Origin: Lotus japonicus
Lineage: Eukaryota; Streptophyta; Magnoliopsida; Fabales; Fabaceae
DNA length: 64,000 nucleotides
Direction: 5' to 3'
Assembly: GCF_012489685.1 (NCBI RefSeq)
Contig: NC_080044.1
Span: 17,464,369-17,528,368 of the forward strand
Shown here: positions 33,056 through 44,700 of the stretch, in pieces
Layout of the letters: the number at the start of each line of letters is the position of its first letter
How positions within the stretch are numbered: position 1 is the stretch's first letter
Notes under the pieces: generated by a model
Database searches by the model: none
What the model was told of the DNA's origin: nothing
Seen by the model: only the letters and a program-made list of their open reading frames with translations
Program-made: the position numbers and the translations under genes

Positions 33056-35211
33056 GGCAAACCAGCTTGACCCCCATTTGAGACCGCCCCACCTTGCGCC
33101 CCGGCCATCTCTGCATCTCTATTTTCCATGTCAATAAGCTGCAAAATTACTTCAGAAGCGTCACCTGTAGCTGTTACCCCAAGCTCTTGACCCATTGCCC
33201 AAATTTTCTGTGCCTCTTTTTCTCTCCCCCTTAACCACTTAGCCTTATTATGCTCTCGAGCTTTAGATTTACTATGTGGCCCAGTTGGCGTGCTGTTCGA
33301 CCTTACCTCAACCTCTGAATCACCTCGCTGCATAATTGAGGGACCGGATCTGACCTGCTTGGACGAAGAAGATGCCAACGAGCTACCAAGGTTTCTCGGC
33401 CTACGCAGAAGAGAGAAAGAGTTGCTTAGCGACAAAGGATTGCCACAAGCCATCTCCTTGGATTTTAATTGATGGCTCACATGGACTTGCACCTGACCCT
33501 CTTTTCTGTTTCCATCCTGTTGTTTCTGGCTAGGATTTCCGCTTTCCCCCACGTGACCACAACTTCCCAGAATATCCACAGAGGTGTCATGTGTCTTCAC
33601 TCCAGATTGACCCAAATTTAGTATATTGTTTTCCACTGCTATTGGGCCATGGCCCAAACCACCTTGTGGGCTCATTATAGGGATATCTGGTTCCACTATT
33701 GCCTCATCCACACCATCTGCTACATTACTATCCTCCACACCCTCCTCACGTGCACCACCCCCATTGACCACATTATCATTAATTCCATCATCATTGGTAG
33801 TGGGGGCCACCGCCGCCACTTCAGATTCTACATCTGCGTCATTGCACGCTTCCCCCATAATTTGGCTCCCCATTTTATCCTCCTCCATAATTAGATTCAC
33901 GGGGAAGTCCACCCCCATTACGCCATCATTAATGCCCCCCAGAACATTACTCGCTCCTTGGGAGTGGTTACCGACCCCCTGGGACGCCGTTTGGTTATCA
34001 GGGTTCACCGGCCATGTCCCTTCATCTTCCTCGCCGGAATCGTCACCACCTAAGTTGTTCAGATCATCGCTTAACGACCATCCAGATGTCACATCCTCTC
34101 CGTCCTCCACGCTTGCCATACAGGCACACTGATTTTGCCCCCCTTCTTCAATAATTCTTATTGTGTATGGGGTGCCATTAATCATAATCTTTCTAGCAAA
34201 TGAAACAGATTCCAGAGAAGTAGTTCTGACTTGAACCCTAGCAAATTCAAGAACAGAAAAGGAACTTGTCCCTTCATCCACCTTCACAATATCACCTACT
34301 GGAAGAACAACGCTCCCTAAGCATTCTGGATTCCACATATTCAACGGTAGGCCTGTGCACCGCACCCAAACCACTCGGTTTACAGGAGCGATTGTTGGTG
34401 ACCAGGGTCGAATGTTAGTCACCACTTCCTCCAACCAACCTTTCGTTTCATGTAGGATCTCCCCCAAGTTTACATCTTCTGAGCTAGAAAGCAGAACTAG
34501 GTCGTCCCCCATGTACTTCACCTGTACAGTAGTGTGGCCCTCAATCAGAAAGGCATCTTGAATCAGGGGAAGTGCTTCAAGATTTGATACTGTGCCCACC
34601 ATGCTCCGCTGCATCCAAGCGTCACCTGGAGGAATTTCTGGGCCAGACCATATCTCAATACCTGCCATTTTCCGGTCGTGCTTCAGGTTTCCATCCTGCA
34701 TCCCTGCACCTCTCCCTTTTCGGTTACCACCTTTCCTTCCTCCAGCCACCACTTGTGCATACGTCTGATGGCTCCGTCTGCCATACATGGGATCCTTGCT
34801 GCCACCTCCTTCATGTCTACCATAATTACGAGTTGGCTTACGAAGGATCACACCCTTGCTTGTTTCAACATCCTTGGAGTATTTCGCCAAGTTCACCTGA
34901 ACTCTCTCAGCACCTATCACAATTTGTTGTAGTCTCTGTTCCAGTGCACTCTCATTCTGCACATCCAGAAATCTTACAAACCCAAATCTCACCCCCCTTT
35001 TATTTCGTTTTCCAGGTATAAACACCTCCCAAACCCTCCCATACCTATGGAAAACTCTCCACATAGCTTCCTCCCTCCATCCTTCCGGAAAGTTGGAAAA
35101 GAAGTAGGTTGTGATGTTTCCCTTGTTTCTCCCCCTAACCACAGTCCATCCCTCACCATCCTGTACTTTCTGACCCTTCCTCTCCCAGACTCCTTGCCTA
35201 CCCTCTCTCAC
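33052..35211 (-). CDS. LINE ORF1 RNA-binding protein
   Basis: A 719-aa frame. Residues about 33-115 form an RRM-like fold (ITTYFFSNFPEGWREEAM, GFVRFLDVQNESALEQRL), as in many plant L1 ORF1 proteins, which coat the element RNA. The middle has a conserved LINE/DUF4283-like region with WVRCTGLPLNMW. The C-terminal half is acidic, then basic. The stop codon overlaps the ORF2 start as ATGA (33052-33055), which would allow ORF2 translation by termination-reinitiation. The frame is intact, unlike ORF2. Confidence 0.85.
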   Translation of the reverse strand: MREGRQGVWERKGQKVQDGEGWTVVRGRNKGNITTYFFSNFPEGWREEAMWRVFHRYGRVWEVFIPGKRNKRGVRFGFVRFLDVQNESALEQRLQQIVIGAERVQVNLAKYSKDVETSKGVILRKPTRNYGRHEGGGSKDPMYGRRSHQTYAQVVAGGRKGGNRKGRGAGMQDGNLKHDRKMAGIEIWSGPEIPPGDAWMQRSMVGTVSNLEALPLIQDAFLIEGHTTVQVKYMGDDLVLLSSSEDVNLGEILHETKGWLEEVVTNIRPWSPTIAPVNRVVWVRCTGLPLNMWNPECLGSVVLPVGDIVKVDEGTSSFSVLEFARVQVRTTSLESVSFARKIMINGTPYTIRIIEEGGQNQCACMASVEDGEDVTSGWSLSDDLNNLGGDDSGEEDEGTWPVNPDNQTASQGVGNHSQGASNVLGGINDGVMGVDFPVNLIMEEDKMGSQIMGEACNDADVESEVAAVAPTTNDDGINDNVVNGGGAREEGVEDSNVADGVDEAIVEPDIPIMSPQGGLGHGPIAVENNILNLGQSGVKTHDTSVDILGSCGHVGESGNPSQKQQDGNRKEGQVQVHVSHQLKSKEMACGNPLSLSNSFSLLRRPRNLGSSLASSSSKQVRSGPSIMQRGDSEVEVRSNSTPTGPHSKSKAREHNKAKWLRGREKEAQKIWAMGQELGVTATGDASEVILQLIDMENRDAEMAGAQGGAVSNGGQAGLP

Positions 35212-35280
35212 TCTCTCTCTACTCGCTCTCTCTCTCTCATTTGTTCAAACTTCGTGTTGGTACTCACGTAGTTACTACTT

Positions 35281-38191
35281 AAAAATGGAAACCTGCAAAT
35301 TGCAACTTTAAGCACCACAACAAACTTCAAAGGCAGAAAAAATAAGAACCAAGAATGATAAAGCACGAACACAACATTCAGTACCAGCTTGCAAATCACA
35401 GCCATGTTTTAAACTGTGTTAAAACAACACAATCAACTAATCTTATTCAATTCTCACAATGACAAAATTTCAAAGGTTAAAATGCTATTTTGTCCAATTT
35501 TATGACTTAGAAGAGTAAGATCCAAACTTTTATCCAAAGTACTTGGAAGTAATTGGAGAATAAGAAGTAGTAGATTTCATTTCACCTCACATTCAGATTC
35601 AAGTTTATTAACTCCAAAGTTCAATGTGGCAATTTCTTCTGCAAATGAACTGCTGCGGAATGAACTCCCTTCCTTGAAAGCATCATGAAACTGATCTATC
35701 ACATGTAATTAGCAAACATAAGGTTTAGATATTGTTAGTCCTTAGCAAAAGTCACCCATAAAGTTCTGTTCTACATAATAGAAAAAAACCAAGCCAACAA
35801 CAATATAGATAAACTATGATTTACTTATGTAGGCCGGTGGTTTAGAAATTTTATACTTTACAGAATAACTTGGGAACATGTTGGTTTAAAAAGATATATT
35901 GGACTAAAACATTTGTGATGATTTTCAACTTTCAATATCTCATGTTCAATATATAAGAAAATTTTAGTGAGATATCAGTTATATCATTAAAAAATGTTCA
36001 TATTTTGATAGATGTGTTACTAAATATGCAAGAAGATTATGGAGTGCTATGTTTCTTCTTCCAAAGGAAGAGAAGATATCCACACAAAATTGATGAAGAG
36101 ATACAGACATACCTCTGGTTGTTATCTGGTTGCAGTTTCTCTTGTGATATGGACCTTTCTAAATGACCAGGTTCAAGTGTTGTGGTGAGGACTTCTCTTA
36201 GCTGGAGCCCTGACTTTTGTTTTACCCTTCCCACATAACAACCACCACAAACCAGGTTAAAACCCATGAAACTTTTGCTCCCTTTTACTGAAAAATGAAG
36301 ATACATGCATTGACCAACTCTTCCTTATGATAGAATTTTACTAAAATTTGAAAAAAATACAGAGATGACAAAGATAAACCCAGAGGAATGTCTAATAGGC
36401 TTATAACATTAAGAAATAAAAAGTGGTCATCCAATACATAAGTAAGAGATAAAAATGTTTTCGTAGTTACTAAAATTGTAAGTAAGAATGAAAGGGAAAG
36501 AGAAATGAGAGAGAATGAGAATTGTGATTAGAAGAGAAGAGAGAGAAATATAAGGTGTAAATAGTATTGAGGTGTGAGATGTTTAGCCTACAATAAACTT
36601 CTCTTACTTTAATAAGGTTTTTCTTGGTTCCTAAGTGGACTACGCAGAGTCATATTCAAACTACTCATGTGAAGAATAGGAAAAAAAAAACATAGGTATA
36701 TTGAATTATCCTAAAGGAATAAGAATTTTTTAAACTAAAAAGCAATACACCAAACACATACAATGTATTCTTTTTTGAGAAGAAAAGATCATGAATTGAT
36801 AAAAAGAGATTCCAGGGAACAATCTCTCCCGAGTGAGATTAAAGCCTAGCACAAGAGAAAACAGAGAGGAAAACAGCAAAGAGTAAAAAATACAAACGAA
36901 AACAACACTAACAAAATAAGATCAACAAACAGCAGCAGCAAGAAAAAGGTAGTAGCAGAAACGGGACACGACAGCAACATCATCTACCCTTTTCATGAAG
37001 ATCTGCGGCACCAGCAAACTAAACAAAGACAACAGCAATAGCAGAAAAACAAAGGACCATAGAAAAAACAAACAATCACATACAATGTTAAGTAGGTTTT
37101 TTTTTATCAAGGCAAGGGAGGTACAACTTTCATAGCAACAAAATGTAGAGCCACATAAAATTATAATAAAATCCACACATCAATATATTGCTAATCCAAC
37201 TGGAGCCAACAGTACATATACATTTGTGCTTGTTTCAAAAAAGTGAAACTGTAATCTCAGTAACATCTGACACAACTTGATCATAATCTGACTTTAGTTT
37301 CTCTTGTTCCCCTTGTTCCATTTCACCATTTGCAGGCTTGGTCAGCACCAAAACACAGAAAGTATGCCTCTTTGTTGCTCCTGCGCTGGCAAGGTCCTCT
37401 TTAGATTGAAACCATTTTCCATTTCATGAACTGAAGTCACAGTAGTTGCAACATACCTGTAGTATAAAAAGGGTAATCAATATAGATTTGTCATAAATAA
37501 TAAGTTAAGATTTAGTATTCAGAAGTAACAAAAATCCAACACTTCTAAGGCAAATGCCATTTTATATTGATTTTACGCAAGATTAAGCCACAAATTTATG
37601 CGTTTATTGGCTATACCAGTACTAATATACCTTCTAGTTGACTCCAATTCAAAATATGTTGCCATAAAATGTTCAGCAGTAGCCATGGTTTCAAGCTCAT
37701 CAACACTGTAAAATTCCAACATTCCGTTTAAGACATTCAACCAGTGAAAAACAAATAAAAGGAGAAAATTACCTTAGCATCAATCAAGAGAAGTTGCAAA
37801 TTTATAAGGTTTAGCCGTAGGTGCCATCTCCCACTTCCTAATAAACCTTGGTCTGATCTTCCATGCTTCTCTATCATGGTTCCAAGCTCATCTACAATAA
37901 AAGAATTCAAACAGATCAGTGAAATGAGATGAAATAGAGGGGGGGTTTCAAGTAGAAGGATTGGGATATGGGAATGGTGTGAATGAGAGTTCAGAACATG
38001 GAGTATTTATAGCCAAGATTTAAAAGTGTACTGACACAAAAAGATCTCAATGAGCTGACAGTATTCATCACATATACATGTGAAATCTCATTTAACAAAA
38101 ATAAACAACAGGATATCAATTTCACCATCTAGTACGAAATACATTCAAAAAAGGACCAGAATTAATTACGTATTATGCTTAAGGCTGCCAT
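35281..38191 (-). other. Helitron interior with unidentified exon-like fragments
   Basis: Several minus-strand stretches have protein-like sequence bounded by plausible splice sites: 37773-37891 (RSDQGLLGSGRWHLRLNL), 37631-37705 (MATAEHFMATYFELESTRR), about 37237-37400 (ATKRHTFCVLVLTKPANGE, to a stop), 36113-36287 (LQLREVLTTTLEPGHLERS) and 35577-35696 (DQFHDAFKEGSSFRSSSF, to a stop). The first two share a near-identical GATGAGCTTGRAACCATG block, so part may be duplicated. The phases do not all join. I recognise no family; they could be captured or decayed gene pieces. Confidence 0.35.
36771..37170 (-). repeat. Possible LINE-tail-like repeat
   Basis: T-runs at about 36773 and 37097 are each followed by phrases resembling 3' ends of plant LINEs (TTGATAAAAAGAGATTCC...TCTCCCGAGTGAG). 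Related wording occurs at 46270-46340. No coding part was seen. Confidence 0.3.
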
Positions 38192-38769
38192 CATAGTAGT
38201 CAATAGCGGCAAATAGCGGCGCTATAGCGGCGTAGCGGAGCGGAGCGGCTCCCTGCCGCTATTGAGATGAAATAGCGGCCAACTTCACAATAGCGGTCGT
38301 AGCGGCGCGAATAGCGGCCAAAATAGCGGCAGATCGCGGCCAATAGCGGGAAATAGCGGCGCTATATGAACGAAGGAGAAACTGACTTAAGCCCCTTCGT
38401 TTTAAATCGTTGGGGAACCTTTTTATGGGCATGTTAGGACTTCTCAGGGCCATTATAGGTCAAAATTGAAAGAATTAAGCTTCATTCTTCATTCAGATTT
38501 GCAAATTCGACTTCTTTACCTTGCTTTTGAGAAGTTATTAGTTGTGTGTAATTGTTCAAGACTTATGATTTTTATTTCTATTATGAATGTTATGAATTTT
38601 AGGCAATATTTGACATTGTTTGCTATTTATATGTATATAGTATTAAACTATTAATGATATAAAATTACATAAAAAAATTCAGAATAGCGGCCATCCCGCT
38701 ATGCGCTATCACGCTATCCCACTTTTGGGGCCGGCCGCTACGCGCCGCTATCCGGGATTGACTACTATG
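38192..38769. mobile_element. hAT-type MITE rich in ATAGCGGC motifs
   Basis: A 578-bp element with inverted ends CATAGTAGTCAAT / ATTGACTACTATG and an 8-bp TSD GCTGCCAT (38184-38191 and 38770-38777). Both subterminal parts are packed with ATAGCGGC or its complement; the centre is AT-rich. The 8-bp TSD points to the hAT superfamily. No transposase is encoded. Confidence 0.85.
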
Positions 38770-38777
38770 GCTGCCAT

Positions 38778-40306
38778 ATTGATATTACCATGTAAGTAAT
38801 TCATGATTAAATCATTTAGAAAAAGAAGTATGCAACCTTTCAATGACAATCACTACCTGAAGTTAGGTATCATGCTTTATGCATATGAAACATAAACTGA
38901 ATAGATCAATGTGATGGGATGAGGAAAACAATTTCTTTATTAATCTAGTTAAATTCGTTCTTAAATATGATTAACTAAATAACTCAATAATGAATAGATC
39001 AATGAAAATATACACTTCTGAGTAGACTTGGATAGCATATCAAAGGTTACTAAAACTTACAGTTCCAGATTAGGTAAAGCTTCCATTATGGGCTCAACTT
39101 CATCGACCTCTTGTCCTGAAACGTATGCCAAAATCATGATTTGAGTCTGAAGAGAGACATATTATTGAAAAAGAAATACAATTTTAACACTAAGGGTAAG
39201 ATATATTATGAAATGACATTCATTGTTCAAAAAGTAATGCAAACTATTTATGTCATCAACAACATGAAAACCTTATGCAAAGAGACTGGATTTCATAAAT
39301 TCAAAGAAGAAGATTTCATGTAACCAGAAAAAATAACCAAATAAGATTTCAAATATGAAAGGAGAATGATAAACCTGAAATTTAGAATTAGGATTTCAAA
39401 ACAGAGGGATTCACATACCTTGGCACATATGGTCATCTAGCTTCCATCAATCCTCTACATACAGACCTCCATCCCTCTTTCCCCATGTCTGAGTGCTCTC
39501 ACCGTGGGTTAAAGTGTTTTCTCTGTAAGCATGGAAGAAGAGGAAAAGAATGAGATACATGAAGACAAATACAAAATTTGAAATGAAAGACCAATTGTGG
39601 GAATATGAGCAAGCAGATCACACAATGCCAGTATTTATAGACAAATGCAAATGAAAAATCTGGGAATAAAATAGATTAAATTCAAATTGAATTGAATTGG
39701 ATGCCAGAAAGAAACTTGCTGGAACACTACCAATACCAACCTCTTGTACTAAACTGACATAAAAACTCAGTTCTTCCCCGACTGCTCCCAAACTTCATAA
39801 TATCTACAGTGAGGGGAGCCTGCAAATATGACCATGACTGGCGACATCAAATTGAAACCCACAATCTTCCCCTTCTACCAAACCTCCTCCAACGCAGTCC
39901 ATGACATCAGGGGCAGTACGAATTATGAAGAACAAAAGGGAAGAAATACTATGCTCCTTCATCCCATACTTCATCAACAGACGCGATTAGGTCATCGAAG
40001 AGGACAGAATGGACCGCTCCTACCAAACCTTCTCCAAAGCAATCCATGAGATCATCAGCCGTACGAAAATTGCAGAGGGAAACTGAAATAACACTGTTCT
40101 CCTTCAACCAAGACCTCATCACGCAGGAAATTAGGTTTTGAAAGGGGAAAGAGGGGCCAAGATTGGTGGGGTCAGCAAAATTTAATATACAAAAATTAGA
40201 TGGCCAAGATTGAAAAAGAAAATTGGACTCACTTTAAATCAATGGTCAGGATTGCAACCTTTCTTATGAATAGTGATTCCAAGGGATTGTTTTAAGTAGT
40301 AGTAGA
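38778..40306. other. Helitron 5' region
   Basis: No gene is recognised. A minus-strand stretch at about 39062-39106 between TTTCAG and GTAAGT encodes EVDEVEPIMEALPNLEL and may be another exon scrap. The right end is the Helitron 5' terminus (minus strand TCTACTACTACTTAAAAC). Confidence 0.4.
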
Positions 40307-40514
40307 TAAAGTACTGCATTAGATTTACCTCCCGATTGGGTAAATCTATTCTCCTACATAATGTGGACTAAGCCTTCCTATTGAACATGTTGGAAGTGTT
40401 ATGTGGATTATCAATAAAGCGAGCTCACTTGAGTTAATATTATTATTTTGGTACATTGGAAAGATAATTGCATTTTGCAAGGATTGATTCTGGACTTTTC
40501 GCACCCAACTCGTA

Positions 40515-40880
40515 TTTTTTTTTTTTTGATAAGCTAATGAATTGAATAAATAGGAGTAGAAGGGGTACTCCAATCCCAAATACAAAGAAAAAAGAAACCA
40601 ATCATACATAGTACAGAAGCTATTACAGAAAGATTACTAGATAGGAAACTAATAGCCACACGAATAAGCTACTGCTAAGAGCCACCAAAACAACAAGAGA
40701 GCTCCAATTTAGTTTGCCAAACGATGACAGATAGGCCCAAATGCTCAAACCAGAATTCTTGTATTATGGCAAATCTCAAGCAACAAGCAAACAAAAACAG
40801 AAACTGCCCCATCACACAATTCAGATCGATTTCAGACAGATTAGGGGGTTTGAGCTCCATTCAAAAAGAGAGTAGCTGAA
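40515..40880 (-). mobile_element. 5'-truncated LINE, 3' end only
   Basis: A T-run at 40517-40529 is followed by TTGATAAGCTAATGAA and AAGGGGTACTYC, the same wording as the 3' end of the full LINE at 28842. It is therefore a poly(A)-tailed minus-strand fragment. The right edge is approximate, and no clear TSD was found. Confidence 0.6.
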
Positions 40881-41156
40881 GTCTTTTACCTTTGCTTTGA
40901 GCCACCCCTAACTCTTAATTACCACTTGAGTCATCATTCGGTGAAGCTAATCCATCGCCGGCCACTATCAGTGCTAAGCAGTATGTGGTTGACCAATGAG
41001 TTTTTTCCATTCAAATAGTTGGGATCGAATTTCAACCACTTGTTAAAGAGACAAAGTGTTGAACACTTGAACTACTACGTCAATCCATTTATTTTATAAG
41101 CCAAAAATATATTCATAGCTAGCACAATGGGTGCTAGAACCCAACATAAATATAAG
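40881..41156. other. Intergenic, nothing identified
   Basis: AT-rich sequence without recognisable genes or terminal repeats. Confidence 0.5.
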
Positions 41157-41387
41157 GCTTAATAGCTATTTTGGTCTCTCACTTATCACGATTTTACACT
41201 TTTTGTCCCCAATAAAAAATTAGCACTTTTGGTCCTCCACGTTGCTTATTTGTTTGCAAAAATGATTCATATTTGGACTAAAACGGCAAAAGTGTGTAAA
41301 TGTGAGGGACTTATTTTGCTAATTTTTTCCTAGAGGGATCAAAAGTGCAACATTGTGATAAATGAGGGACCAAAAGAGCTATTAAGC
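41157..41387. mobile_element. Small foldback MITE (MULE-like)
   Basis: Inverted ends of about 34 bp: GCTTAATAGCTATTTTGGTC and its complement ending in AGAGCTATTAAGC. The flanks share AAATATA (41147-41153 and 41388-41394), an imperfect TSD. Confidence 0.7.
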
Positions 41388-41659
41388 AAATATAGAATAC
41401 AGGTATCAAGGAACCACTTGGAATCAGTGTTAAACAACTAAACCAGAGGCAATTCATTGCAAAATACAAATTATTAAGGATCTAAGTAGCATATTCTGGG
41501 TTACATGAAAAGAACCGTGCCCACTTGAGATTAAATTGTTCTCTTAATTAACTGGCAATAATTTTAAGATTGTCTTCTAGTAAGATGAATCTTTCCGCAA
41601 TTGTAATAGCAAACCCTCGATAGATTCTAATTCTAATAATTTTACAAAACAAATGCATG

Positions 41660-41758
41660 TGGACGGCCCTATATAGTACGGTGCTCTTATTATATAACGT
41701 GTTTGTAGTACTTGAATATTCCTTCATATCCATTGTTTTGAGAAAGAGCAACAGCAAG
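41660..41758 (+). promoter_or_regulatory. Probable core promoter / 5' leader of the P450 gene
   Basis: TATA-like CCTATATAGTA (about 41669) and TTATTATATAACG (about 41688) lie 70-90 bp before the chosen ATG. The position is plausible, but no transcript start is known. An upstream in-frame ATG at 41657 would overlap these boxes, so it is less likely to be used. Confidence 0.35.
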
Positions 41759-44700
41759 ATGTTGAATCTCTCCAGAGAAGAGCTAGTGATCGTGGTCGCA
41801 TTACTCTGTGTAGGAATAACATACCTGGCTTCAAAAGCTTGTAAAAGAGCTTCTTCAAACGAGAGAGAAGATATCCCTGGACGTCTGGGGTTACCTTTCA
41901 TCGGGGAAACTTTTTCTTTTCTCTCTGCCTATAATAGCACGAGAGGAAGCTACGATTTTGTTACACCTAGGCGATTAAGGTAAGTGATTAAAGTTGTAAA
42001 AAGAAGTGGAAGGGAAAATAATTTGTGAAAATAATATTATTTATTTTTTGAAAATATACATATTTAAAGTCACATCATCGATATACACATTTTAGTTGTG
42101 GTTCTTGACCGCCATAAAAAAAAATCACACTTAAATGTGATGAGTTAAAAACAAAAGGAGCATTTAGCAGGTTCTAAACCTTCGCAAAACATTTTCCTTC
42201 AAAATTTTCGGACAAAATCTTCCTGCAAATATATATATGGTTAAAAAATTTGCCCTAAAGAGAAATTCGTAAGAAAATTCGCAAGTAATATTTGTAAGTA
42301 AATCTGCAGGAATTTATCGAAGCTAAAATTCACATGAAATCATATATGTCCCCCTTATAACACTCATCCTGTATGTCTGAATATCGAGACTGAAATGAAA
42401 GCGTTCATTCAATCTATTTATTTGATTCCGTTGAGTATTTTGCCTTGTATATTATACGAATTGAATGTACATTGAGAAAACGTTCCAAAAAATAAAATAA
42501 ATAGAGTTGTACTTTCATAGTTAGTTACATTTTTAGTCATTCTAATTTCAGCTGCGGTTTTAGTCCAGTATTAATTTTTTGAGCACATTTAATCACTCAG
42601 TTTTTATAGGAATAAAGTGGAGTCATTTACAAAATAACCACTAATAGTGAAGAAAGCAAATAATCATAAGCTGAATATTCAGAGCTAAATATTTGTTTAG
42701 ACCAATTAACATATATAAAGATTATTGTAGAGTTATTTTAAATTCTGTAATTATATATGCCTAAGTAAACTGGAACTATGAGCAAATATAAGTCGTATAA
42801 CTTGCTTACTTGATGTAAATAGGTTTGGGAGGTGGTTCAAAACAAGGCTATTCGGCAAGATCCATATCTTTGTTCCTAATTCTGAAGGTGCAAGGATAAT
42901 ACTTGCTAATGATTTTGTTCTATTCAACAAGGGATATGTAAAATCATTGGCAGAAGCTGCAGGAAAGAATAGCTTATTTTGTGTACCCGTTGAGAGCCAC
43001 AAAAGGATGAGGCGCCTTCTATCAGAGCCATTCTCAATGACTTCCCCATCTGCATTTATCACAAAATTTGACAAAAAAATGTGTGCAAGGCTGCAAAAAC
43101 TTGAAGAGGGTGGCCAAAGTTTCAAGGTGTTGGACTTCTGTATGAAGGTAAAAATGAAGATTTACATCTTTTGTATATACGCAATGTACCAAGTAAGCAT
43201 ACATTACCTCTTTAAAAAAAAAAAGCATACATCCGTACCTCTTATCAATCTCATTTATAAGTTGCTTTTAATTAACAAACTCACATGAATTAAGAAATTT
43301 AGTTAAATCATGTTAACTTTTTTTGAATTACCCAATCGGAAAATTGAATTAAAGATCTTAGAGCATCTCCAATGGGAGTATGTAATGTCAAATACATACC
43401 CCCACCAATACATCTATTACCATTGGAGCATATTTTTAATTTCAACATGGTTAGTGAGGGTATGTGAGAGTAGATACTCAATTTAGTCATGAAAAGTGTG
43501 TTTGTATTTATTATTGCTTAATGTAAAAGGTTTAAATAAAACTTGCAATTAATAAATAAAAAAATTATATAAACTTTTAAGAGTAGTTGGGTTGGAGTAA
43601 AAATTAATAAAATGATGTAGATGATGTGACATTATTAAAAGTTGTAAAAAGTAAAATGTAAATACTTTAGTAAATATCATGCTTAAAGATGCTCTTAGAA
43701 AACAAATGCAAAAAATAAATTTTCTAACGGTTTTTGGTCTTAAATCTTTGGGCTATCCTCCCACAAACGAAATTAAATTGTGAATTTGACAGAATCCTTT
43801 TATAAAAAGTAAAATAAAAATTAGCAAGATTTAAAGTCAAGAGCTTGCTCTCCTATTTTAAAATTCTTAGCCTTCGCAGTAGCTTCATCAATATTATCTA
43901 CCAAATAAAAGATTTGTTTGGAAATACCATCTAATTGACTAGAAAGAATCAATTTAAACTCTCTGTCGACCAATATATATTTCTCCGGCGAGCCAGTAAA
44001 TACTTCTGCTACAATTAGAAAAAAATTTAATTTGAAATATTAAGTATAAATTAAAGGCACACTTTGAAGAATATACTTCATAGATATTTTACACTGACTT
44101 ATATATAGTAACATGAAAAATTCTAAAATATTTGGTTGTGGAAATATCCCATGATTTTTTTTCGATAGAACTTAAGCATTGTATGAGATGAGAAAAAGCT
44201 TGAGACCAGCCCTCTCAAGTAGGCAATAAAAAAAAGACAAACAAAGATCAAGAGGAAACCTCCTAAAAAAGGGCACTAAGCGGGTTCACCCTATTACAAC
44301 CAGTTTTGGCTAAGTAGTCTGCGATGGAGTTAGCCTCTCTATAGATTTGGACAACACCAACACACACCACCTCTTCCATGAGAAGATCAATCAGATTTAG
44401 AACGCTCACCAGCTTCCATGGCCTGTTATTTTTATCACCCAACCTACTGTGAGTGTGGAATCGCTCTCAATTGCCACATTGAAGAGTGAGTGTTGTTTGC
44501 AGAATTGGGTGTAAACCATGATAAATGTTATATAAGAATACGTAGTAAAATTGCTACACATAGTGTAAAAAAATTAAGGGTTAAATATGCTTATCGTCCT
44601 CTAAAATTGTGAATTATTGATTTTTATCCCCCTTTAATTTTTCATTGATTTTAATCTCCTTAAAATAGCGAACTATTGAATTTGGTCTCTCAATTTATTT

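Larger units (their letters stand above)
28842..35280 (-). mobile_element. L1-type LINE, nearly full length
   Basis: On the minus strand the order is a short GA-rich 5' leader, ORF1 (35211-33052), ORF2 (33055-29402), a 3' UTR, and a poly(A) tail seen as a T-run at 28842-28851 on the + strand. ORF1 has an RRM and ORF2 has endonuclease, RT and zinc-binding regions. The 5' limit near 35280 is approximate, and I did not find a convincing target-site duplication. ORF2 carries two frame changes, so this copy is inactive. Confidence 0.85.
4425..40306 (-). mobile_element. Large composite Helitron carrying nested retroelements and captured fragments
   Basis: The minus-strand 5' end starts TCTACTACTACTTAAAAC at 40306 after a host A. 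The 3' end is CTAG at 4428-4425, followed by host T, with a CCGTGC/GCACGG hairpin about 10 nt before it. This A^T placement with TC...CTAG ends and a subterminal hairpin is the Helitron signature. After removing the copia (12.2 kb), Tat (6.5 kb), LINE (about 6.4 kb) and MITE (0.6 kb) insertions, about 10 kb remains. No Rep/helicase gene was seen, so it would be non-autonomous. Pairing these two ends as one element is inference; each could belong to a separate copy. Confidence 0.6.
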
